From positions 1-13,313 of the forward strand of contig CALGGP010000132.1 in the NCBI GenBank assembly GCA_937915885.1: a stretch of DNA of 13,313 nucleotides, read 5' to 3'. Below are positions 1 to 6,205 of the stretch, one piece after another. Position numbers and translations under genes: made by a program. The DNA comes from an uncultured Selenomonadales bacterium (GTDB taxonomy: Bacteria; Bacillota; Negativicutes; Selenomonadales; Selenomonadaceae). The notes below the pieces were generated by a model. The model was given only the letters and a program-made list of their open reading frames with translations. It was not told the DNA's origin and did not search any database. Each line of letters starts with the position of its first letter. The first letter of the stretch is position 1.

Positions 1-857
1 ATGCTGAACAAGCTCGACAACGGCATGACCCACAACTTCGCCATAGGTCTCCCCCAGTTCACGCTGCTGAAGTATTTCAACTTCTCACCCTCCATCTCTT
101 ACGGAATGAACTGGTATTTCCGGAGCACGGACTATAAATACAATCCGGACACGGACAAGGTGGAGAAAATCGACAGCGGACTTTTCAAGGACTTCGGCGT
201 AACGCAGACCTATTCCGGCGGCATCTCCATGAATACGCGCATTTACGGAACCTTCAACTTCGGGAAATACCGGCGGATCCAGGCCATCCGGCACATCATC
301 TCTCCCTCGGTCAATTTCTCCTACAGCCCGGAGAAGGGAACGGCGTTCAACGGATACCGGACCCTCGAATACACGGACATCCACGGCGAAAAGAAGACCT
401 ATGAGTACAACCGTTTCGAGGGGCAGCTCGGCGGCGTTCCGGGCAAAGGCCAGAGCGCTTCGATGACCCTTACCATCGGCAACAACTTTGAGGCGAAGGT
501 CCGGGATTACGCGGATACGACCGGAAAGGGCAGCAAGAAGGTCAAACTCATCGACCAGCTGAATTTCTCGACGGGATGCAATTTCCTGGCCGATTCGTTG
601 AAGTGGAACCCCATCTCGATGAACATCAGCACCACCCTCTTCAATGCGGTCAGCATCCAGGGCAGCCTGACGCTGGATCCTTACGCCATCGGTCCCGGAG
701 GCCGGCGCATCAACAAGGCGGCCGTCATGATGGGACAGGGGCTTGTCCGCATGACCAGCGCCAGCATTTCCGCGTCATATTCCATCAGCGGCAAGGGGCA
801 CATTGACGGCAACGACGGAACCCGCAGCACTTCCGGCGGAAGCGGCGGAGGCGGCGA
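1..857 (+). CDS. LptD-like outer-membrane protein, C-terminal part (Bacteroidales type), both ends cut
   Basis: About 285 residues are readable in frame 1. The sequence is rich in alternating beta-strand segments. Its features fit the Bacteroidetes form of LptD, the outer-membrane barrel that inserts lipopolysaccharide: FSPSISYGMNWYF near residues 28-40, the run RRIQAIRHIISPSVNFSY at about 91-108, KKVKLIDQLNFS at about 179-190, then DSLKWNPISM, LTLDPYAIGPGGRRIN and a Gly/Ser-rich tail from residue 275. The ATG at base 1 is probably internal, because family members are much longer and this is only the C-terminal barrel. The native reading frame ends near base 857, where trpF sequence takes over in another frame. 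The apparent stop at 895-897 comes from reading trpF out of frame. Codon style is unlike the following genes. The family call rests on remembered sequence pattern, with no search done. Confidence 0.72.
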
Positions 858-1453
858 CAAACAACGGCGCAGCCTTCATCGGCTTCATTTTTTTTGATCG
901 CAGTCGACGCTATATCAATCCGACGGACGCCGCGCGGATCGCCCGTCATATTCCCTCGACCGTCAAAACCGTCGGAGTATTCGTCGACGAGCCGTCGGAC
1001 TCCGTCAATGCGATCGCCGATCGAGCCGGGCTCGACTACGTTCAATTGCACGGACGCGAGACGATCGATTACGCGTCGACGATCGAGCGTCCGATCATCA
1101 AAGCGTGGCGTTTCGGAGATAATTTCGATGTGCAAGCGGCGAATGAATATCCGTGCGAAATAATTTTGCTTGACAGTTACGTCAAAGGGCAAGCGGGCGG
1201 CACGGGGCAATTATTCAATTGGACGGCGGCGGCGACGATGACGGAGCGCTTGACGAAGCCGCTTTTAATAGCGGGCGGCATTTCGATCGATAACGTATCG
1301 ACGGCGATAAAAATGTTTCGACCGTTCGGAGTGGACGTGAGCGGGAGTCTCGAGGTCGACGGCGAAAAATCCGTTGAGCTGATAAAAAATTTTTTGAGGG
1401 CGGTGCGTGCGAATGAGGCTGAAAAAATTGGATCGGGCAATGACGGTGTGTAA
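857..1453 (+). CDS. trpF: Phosphoribosylanthranilate isomerase, N-terminus missing
   Basis: TrpF converts N-(5-phosphoribosyl)anthranilate to the carboxyphenylamino-deoxyribulose phosphate in tryptophan synthesis. Recognisable TrpF sequence starts at about base 860: GAAFIGFIFFDRSRRYINP, then VGVFVDE, DYVQLHGRE, the LLDSYVKGQAGGTGQLFNW motif with the conserved Asp and GGTG loop, LLIAGGISIDNVSTAI and GVDVSGSLEVDGEKS. The last motif is usually SSG rather than SGS. The first 25 or so family residues are absent, including the KICG segment with the catalytic cysteine. The upstream in-frame codons from 803 belong to the preceding Bacteroidales-type gene in another frame. I therefore read this as a gene cut by a contig junction rather than a decayed gene. 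The 3' end overlaps the following ACT-domain gene by about 40 bases. Confidence 0.88.
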   Translation, partial: TNNGAAFIGFIFFDRSRRYINPTDAARIARHIPSTVKTVGVFVDEPSDSVNAIADRAGLDYVQLHGRETIDYASTIERPIIKAWRFGDNFDVQAANEYPCEIILLDSYVKGQAGGTGQLFNWTAAATMTERLTKPLLIAGGISIDNVSTAIKMFRPFGVDVSGSLEVDGEKSVELIKNFLRAVRANEAEKIGSGNDGV

Positions 1454-1784
1454 GGTGCCGACAATGGAGGAGGCGCTCACCGACGGAAATTTTTTATTCA
1501 TCGGTCGGACGGATCGGGAGCTGTCGGTGGTGTGCGAGACGGCGCACGTCCCGAAGGCGACGCTCGAGCGCGACGACGGCTGGCTGGGCTTCCGCATCGA
1601 AGGGCAATTGGATTTTTCGTTAATCGGAGTGCTGGCGCGGATATCAAAAGTGCTGGCGGAGGCGTCAATCGGAATCTTCGTGGTGTCGACGTTCGACACG
1701 GATTATATATTGGTGAAGGCGGCGAATTTCGAGCGCGCGGTTGAGGCGCTCACCGACGCCGGATATTCATTCGTAGAGGGATAA
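1413..1784 (+). CDS. ACT-domain protein in the trp operon
   Basis: A 124-residue cytosolic protein resembling the stand-alone ACT_7-type ligand-binding proteins, related to the aspartate-kinase regulatory ACT domain. Visible hallmarks are MRLKKLD...TVCKV at the start, the RDDGWLGFRIEG segment in the middle, LDFSLIGVLARISKVLAEA, GIFVVSTFDTDYILVK and a final FERAVEALTDAGY. There is no catalytic domain, so it probably binds a small ligand such as an amino acid. The ATG at 1413 matches the usual family N-terminus. A GTG at 1407 is the alternative and is better spaced from GAGGG at 1396-1400. The gene overlaps the end of trpF and stops 3 bases before trpC, so it is translated with the tryptophan genes. 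A role in tryptophan sensing is inferred from position only. Confidence 0.8.
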   Translation: MRLKKLDRAMTVCKVPTMEEALTDGNFLFIGRTDRELSVVCETAHVPKATLERDDGWLGFRIEGQLDFSLIGVLARISKVLAEASIGIFVVSTFDTDYILVKAANFERAVEALTDAGYSFVEG

Positions 1785-1787
1785 GCG

Positions 1788-2567
1788 ATGAGAAATATTT
1801 TATCGGAGATCGTCGAGCAGAAGAAAATAATCGTCGACGAGGCGAAAAAAAATCTGCCGCTCGAAAAAATCAAAGCCGATCTCGAGGTCGGACACTTCCG
1901 CATGTCGCAATCGATCAAAAAGGGCGGTTGGTCGCTGATTGCGGAGTGCAAATTGCAATCGCCTGCGAAGGGGCGGCTCAATCAAACGCACTCGGTAGTG
2001 GAGCTGGCGAAAATTTACGAGGCGAACGGCGCGGCAATGCTGTCGGTGCACACCGATCCGCACTTCCTCGGCTCGAACGAATCATTCATCGAAGTACGAC
2101 GGACGGTCGGATTGCCGCTGTTGAGGAAGGATTTTATCATCGACGAGTATCAGATATACGAGGCGCGACGGTTGGGCGCGGATGCGATTTTATTGATCGT
2201 GCGAATATTGGCGGCGGATCGGTTGAAAAAATTTTTGTATGTGGCTTGGACATTGGGGATGGATTGTTTGATCGAGGTGCACGACGCGGAGGATTTATCG
2301 ACGGCGCTCGGGACGAACGCGGCGTTTATCGGGATCAACAATCGGAACTTGAAAACGTTCGAGACGACGATAGATCAGACGCTTGAATTATTGCCGTTGA
2401 TCCCGACGGAGGATCGCTCGAGAGTGCTGATCAGTGAGAGCGGCGTCCAATCGATCGAAGACATAAAAAAACTCCGCGCGGCGGGGATCGACGGAGTGCT
2501 GGTCGGCGAGGGACTGGTGCGCGCGACGGACATTGCGGCGCAAACGAAAAGTTTTTCCAACGGTTGA
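1788..2567 (+). CDS. trpC: Indole-3-glycerol-phosphate synthase
   Basis: A 259-residue TIM-barrel enzyme of normal family length. It closes the indole ring of carboxyphenylamino-deoxyribulose phosphate with loss of CO2 and water, the step after TrpF. All family active-site motifs are present: IAECKLQSPAKG with E53 and K55, SVHTDPHFLGS, LPLLRKDFIIDEYQIYEAR with K114, CLIEVHD with E163, IGINNRNLKTFE with N184, ISESGV with S216/S218, and the phosphate-binding GVLVGEGLVR. AECK replaces the commoner AEIK/AEYK. The start ATG follows GGGATAAGCG of the preceding gene's end, 3 bases after the ACT gene stop. Gene order trpF-ACT-trpC is unusual, since trpC normally precedes trpF. No other trp gene follows. 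Confidence 0.95.
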   Translation: MRNILSEIVEQKKIIVDEAKKNLPLEKIKADLEVGHFRMSQSIKKGGWSLIAECKLQSPAKGRLNQTHSVVELAKIYEANGAAMLSVHTDPHFLGSNESFIEVRRTVGLPLLRKDFIIDEYQIYEARRLGADAILLIVRILAADRLKKFLYVAWTLGMDCLIEVHDAEDLSTALGTNAAFIGINNRNLKTFETTIDQTLELLPLIPTEDRSRVLISESGVQSIEDIKKLRAAGIDGVLVGEGLVRATDIAAQTKSFSNG

Positions 2568-2581
2568 GGTGAACGCGATCA

Positions 2582-3529
2582 ATGACGAGAGTATTGATTT
2601 GGGGCACGGACGATCTGTTTAATTGGTTGATGCCGCATTATATGAGGCAAGTCTCCGTCGGCGCGATGGAGATTACCGCGATAGCCGTCCTCACGAATGC
2701 GGAACCTCAATTCATGGATTTAAGCGGCGCTCCCGCCGATGCAAACACGAATTTTGAACGAGTGATCCTCTCAACGAAAAACTATTTGATCACTCGAATG
2801 AAGGACTTGGAACGGCGAGGCTTGCCTCGAAAAATTCTCATCGACGGAAAAGTTTTCGGCGTGGTCGGCTTCGATTTTCAAACCTTCCTCGACAAGGGCG
2901 TCGTGCAAGGTCATCTGCCATCGAAAAATATTGTCGACACCACCTTTACGATATATCCGAGGACGTATTTCGGACCGGGCTTTGCGGTGACGTTCGGAAC
3001 CAAGAGCGCAATCGCCGGCGCGAGCATCGACGGCGACGGCGTGATAGAGATTGGCAATTACACTCAAATCTCTTGGAACGTCGAGTTTGAAATGGATTTG
3101 GCGGTGGCTCACAGGTATAAGAACGAGGGGCATGATTATCACAGCGTTGCAATTTTTGATCCGATACACTTTTGTTTTCCCAATCCGAAGAAACCGATCC
3201 CGATCGAAAAACGGAAGCCCTGTCGCATATTGATTGGCAATGACGTATGGATCGGGCGCGGCTGCCGATTCAAAGTCACCGATCCCGATCGACCGCTCGT
3301 TATCGGCGACGGAGCCGTCGTTGCGTCCGACAGCGTGGTCGTCAAATCGGTCGAGCCTTATACGATCGTCGGAGGCAATCCCGCGCGGTTCATCAAATAT
3401 CGGTTTGGCGTTGACGTGATCGAAGGACTTCAACGCATTCGATGGTGGGATTGGTCGGCGGAAAAAATCCATGACGCTTATAAATACTTCGACAACCCGC
3501 GCAAATTTGTTGCGCTGTTCGATCGATGA
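2582..3529 (+). CDS. Hexapeptide-repeat (left-handed beta-helix) acyltransferase, CatB/Vat-like
   Basis: A 315-residue protein. Residues 1 to about 110 look like a Rossmann-type lead domain (VLIWGTDDLFNWLM). From about 115 hexapeptide repeats form a left-handed beta-helix: AIAGASIDGDGVIEIGNY, then CRILIGNDVWIGRGCRF, LVIGDGAVVASDSVVVKSV, YTIVGGNPARFIKYRF. The GGNPA ending followed by LQRIRWWDW is typical of the xenobiotic/CatB-Vat branch and its O-acetyltransferase relatives, and the GHDYHS segment at 183-188 offers the likely catalytic histidine. It probably moves an acetyl or other acyl group from CoA to a sugar or polyol hydroxyl. It starts 14 bases after trpC, so it belongs to that transcript. 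Its position before the two CDP-glycerol-type polymerases suggests decoration of a surface polymer, but the substrate is unknown. Confidence 0.82.
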   Translation: MTRVLIWGTDDLFNWLMPHYMRQVSVGAMEITAIAVLTNAEPQFMDLSGAPADANTNFERVILSTKNYLITRMKDLERRGLPRKILIDGKVFGVVGFDFQTFLDKGVVQGHLPSKNIVDTTFTIYPRTYFGPGFAVTFGTKSAIAGASIDGDGVIEIGNYTQISWNVEFEMDLAVAHRYKNEGHDYHSVAIFDPIHFCFPNPKKPIPIEKRKPCRILIGNDVWIGRGCRFKVTDPDRPLVIGDGAVVASDSVVVKSVEPYTIVGGNPARFIKYRFGVDVIEGLQRIRWWDWSAEKIHDAYKYFDNPRKFVALFDR

Positions 3530-3561
3530 GCGGCGTCGATTTTTTATCCGCTTTCAACAAA

Positions 3562-3590
3562 TTGACACGCTCGATCAACGGTGATATATT
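3562..3590 (+). promoter_or_regulatory. Sigma-70-type promoter before the twin polymerase genes
   Basis: A perfect -35 box TTGACA at 3562-3567, a 17-base spacer, and -10 box TATATT at 3585-3590. This is one mismatch from full consensus. Transcription would start near 3597, just before GGGAGA at 3608-3613. It lies in the 84-base gap after the acyltransferase gene, so the two large genes have their own strong promoter. Confidence 0.8.
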
Positions 3591-3613
3591 GAATCGATTT
3601 TTTACATGGGAGA

Positions 3614-6205
3614 ATGATGCGAATGCCTGAGGCTTTTGAATTTATTTCGATCGGCTCTTACGAGCAGAGTCCGCTGATGATGGAGCTGCCCAAGCCGATG
3701 TTTGACGTCAAAGATTATTTGCCTGAAGGCGTCACCCCCGAACTCAACGGAATGATCCCCGTGCATCTGATGCAAAAAGTTCCTTGCGGCGGACAACTTT
3801 GCATCGACGCCGCCCGCGCTTGGAATGCCATGGTTCGAGCCGCTTATGAGGATAATGTTTTTCTCAATTTGAACCACCCGCTCAACACTTACAAAAATCT
3901 CCTCAATCAGAGGACTCTGTTTCAAATTCGCTTTGCCAAGCTCGATTCGCCCGCCGACGCCGCGCGCGATCGGCTTTGCGTCGAGTTCGATAACGCCATT
4001 TGGCAGCTCCGCGCGGATAAAGAATTCGTCGAATGCCCCGGCGTCAACACGCACGGCTATGCGCTGGCGGTGTTCATCGTCAACGGCATGCAAGAACCCG
4101 CGCGTTCGTGGCTCGACAAAAACGCCGCCGACTTCGGATTCGTCCGCGAGTACGATTTTATTCCCGGGCGTTTCGTCTACATCAAAAGTCGCGAGGCAAT
4201 TCCTCAACGCGTGCTCGAGATTGAAAATCTGCCGCCCTATCAAAAATATCCCGCCGCGCAGATCATCAAATACAGCGGTTGCAAATGGTTGAAGACGCCG
4301 CCCGCCGATTGGTACTGTACGGGAATATTTCACTCCGAGCCCTGTAAATTGGGCGCAATGGTCGTCATCGATCAGGGCAGCGGGATCGGCATGAGTGACA
4401 AAATGCTTGAGGTGCTCAACCGTCAATGCAAGGCGGTCGTTTGCACCGAGCCGACCGACGTCATAAAAAATTCCGGCATGCCTGTTTTGATCTCGACGAA
4501 CCTTAAAGAGACCGTCGATAAACTGATGACGATGTTCGAGACGGTGCCGCCCGAAAATCCGTCGGACGAAGTCACGCTCGATGTTGCGTCCAACGAACGC
4601 TTGAATTTCTACAGGAAAGTCAATCCCGAGGCGGTGATTTTCGAGCGCAAAAAGAAAATCGCGAAATTCCTGCTCGATATTCCTTTCGAGGACGTCAAGG
4701 ACGCGCCCTCTCAGTCGTGGTACAAAGAATATCACGCGTTGCTGTCGATTCGGCTCAAAAATCCCGCGTTGATCAATCTCGGTCGACAGTTTTGCGATGA
4801 GCTCATGCAGTGGTATAAATTGCGTCCGCACGATCATGAGCGCGAATTGGCGGTGCTCGGCTTCATTCAATTCCTCGATCCGACCGAATTGACCGTGCCG
4901 TTTAACCACCACATTTGGCATAAGGATTTGATCACCGACGTGAACGGCGTTTTCACTCATCAATTCACGCGAGCCGCTTACACCGACGAAGATATTATCA
5001 CCTATTATTTGGCGCGACAGCAGAATTGGAAACACGGCAAACGCAAAATGCGCATCGTGTTCATTCTGCACTCCGTCAACAAGGCTGAAAAGATGATGCC
5101 GGTATTTGAAGCGTTTCAAGCGCGCGATGATGTAGAAATATCGCTTGTCGTTCATCCCTCCTCCGATTACAAATACGGTGACTTCGGTTGGAATTATTTT
5201 CGCAACACCTTCCCCAATGCAAAAGTTTACGGCACGACGACTTTGTTTGACGTTCGCAAGTTGAAGCCCGATTATGTGTTCTATCGGACGCCGTACGATT
5301 TCAGAAGACGTTTCGGCAGTTTCATGCAGAACGACACGATACGATTTGCTAAATTATGTAATATCAGCTACGGCGCAACGCTGGCGCATACGTTTGTAGA
5401 TCGGCTGCTTGATGAGTTCCCGACGTTTTATCGGAGTTTGTACTTCATGTTTTGTTCGTCGCCGACGGTGAAGAAAAAATTTGAGGAACGTTATCCGTCG
5501 AATGCCGAAATGGGCTATCAGCATTTTGAATTTCCGGGGTATCCTGTCGTCGACAAAGACCCTCTGCCGATGGATGAGCACTCGAAAAAAACAATCCTGT
5601 GGACGCCGCGTTGGAGTTACGAGCCGCGCCTCGGAGGCAGTCACTTCCTCGAGTACAAGGATAATTTTGTCGAACTCCGTCAAAGATACGGCGACAAAGT
5701 AAATCTGTCGATGCGCCCGCACGAAAATACCTTCCGCGATCTGCAGGAGAAAAAATTGATCACCGCCGAAGAGATTGACGCCTATAAAAAATCGCTCACA
5801 ACAAACGATATCAAATTGTACTCGACGACGTACGATCTCGATGAGCAATTCCGAATTACGGATATTCTGCTCGCCGATTATTCCTCGATCCTGATAGTTT
5901 ATTTCTTGACGGGGCGTCCGATAATTTATTGCGAGTTCGCCGGCGCGGTGCCGTTCGACGAGTACAAAGAGATGTTCGAGTGCATGTATATCGCGCACAG
6001 TTGGGACGACGTGTTGAAATACCTTGACGATCTGATTGCGGGCAACGATCCGCTTTATGAGCGTCGCCAAAAAGTGGTGGCGGAGCTGCGGGCAATGCAC
6101 GAGGGCTCCGTTCGGAACATCGTCAATCTTGTGGTGGAAGACTTCAAGAGTTGTGAAGATGACAGTATCGACGAAAGGATTTTTGACGATGAGCGTTGGT
6201 TCTAA
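3614..6205 (+). CDS. CDP-glycerol glycerophosphotransferase-like protein with degenerate VanY/M15-like N-terminus (twin 1)
   Basis: An 863-residue protein with no visible signal peptide or clear membrane helix. The C-terminal part (about 478-845) fits the CDP-glycerol:poly(glycerophosphate) glycerophosphotransferase family (TagB/TagF type): ILWTPRWSYE at 661-670, SMRPHENTF at 699-707, and ITDILLADYSSIL at 748-760 followed by TGRPIIYC. Such enzymes transfer polyol-phosphate units from CDP donors at the inner membrane face. Residues about 56-195 resemble M15/VanY DD-carboxypeptidases: AARAWNAMVRAA, QRTLFQIRF, then THGYALAVF (H147 kept, F154 where the zinc Asp belongs), WLDKNAADFGFV, and IPGRFVYI (R186 where the second zinc His belongs). 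Residues about 212-310 loosely resemble a Mur-ligase N-terminal domain. Start codons at 3614, 3617 and 3623 are all possible. Relative to its twin it has about 20 extra N-terminal residues. The last 17 bases overlap the twin gene. Confidence 0.8.
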   Translation: MMRMPEAFEFISIGSYEQSPLMMELPKPMFDVKDYLPEGVTPELNGMIPVHLMQKVPCGGQLCIDAARAWNAMVRAAYEDNVFLNLNHPLNTYKNLLNQRTLFQIRFAKLDSPADAARDRLCVEFDNAIWQLRADKEFVECPGVNTHGYALAVFIVNGMQEPARSWLDKNAADFGFVREYDFIPGRFVYIKSREAIPQRVLEIENLPPYQKYPAAQIIKYSGCKWLKTPPADWYCTGIFHSEPCKLGAMVVIDQGSGIGMSDKMLEVLNRQCKAVVCTEPTDVIKNSGMPVLISTNLKETVDKLMTMFETVPPENPSDEVTLDVASNERLNFYRKVNPEAVIFERKKKIAKFLLDIPFEDVKDAPSQSWYKEYHALLSIRLKNPALINLGRQFCDELMQWYKLRPHDHERELAVLGFIQFLDPTELTVPFNHHIWHKDLITDVNGVFTHQFTRAAYTDEDIITYYLARQQNWKHGKRKMRIVFILHSVNKAEKMMPVFEAFQARDDVEISLVVHPSSDYKYGDFGWNYFRNTFPNAKVYGTTTLFDVRKLKPDYVFYRTPYDFRRRFGSFMQNDTIRFAKLCNISYGATLAHTFVDRLLDEFPTFYRSLYFMFCSSPTVKKKFEERYPSNAEMGYQHFEFPGYPVVDKDPLPMDEHSKKTILWTPRWSYEPRLGGSHFLEYKDNFVELRQRYGDKVNLSMRPHENTFRDLQEKKLITAEEIDAYKKSLTTNDIKLYSTTYDLDEQFRITDILLADYSSILIVYFLTGRPIIYCEFAGAVPFDEYKEMFECMYIAHSWDDVLKYLDDLIAGNDPLYERRQKVVAELRAMHEGSVRNIVNLVVEDFKSCEDDSIDERIFDDERWF
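5648..5715 (+). repeat. 68-base block identical to 8169-8236 (copy 1)
   Basis: Reading the two twin genes side by side (offset 2521), these 68 bases match without a difference, bounded by synonymous mismatches at 5647/8168 and 5716/8237. It encodes LEYKDNFVELRQRYGDKVNL plus SM. Most of the rest of the two genes differs at many synonymous sites, so this looks like a gene-conversion tract or very strong local constraint. Confidence 0.85.

Noticed and set aside
1..3. ATG at base 1 as a true gene start
   Set aside because: The protein begins in the middle of the barrel region of a much longer family, so it is most likely an internal Met at the window edge.
803..859. ATG at 803 as the natural start of trpF
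   Set aside because: The 19 codons before 860 are low-complexity Ala/Glu/Thr made by reading the LptD-like Gly/Ser stretch out of frame, and the TrpF N-terminal motif is missing.
3602..5155. 517-codon open frame on the minus strand opposite twin 1, with a 488-codon counterpart at 6366-7832 opposite twin 2
   Set aside because: Both are antisense shadows of the paralogous genes caused by codon bias. No ribosome site or family motif is seen, and the plus-strand proteins have clear domains.
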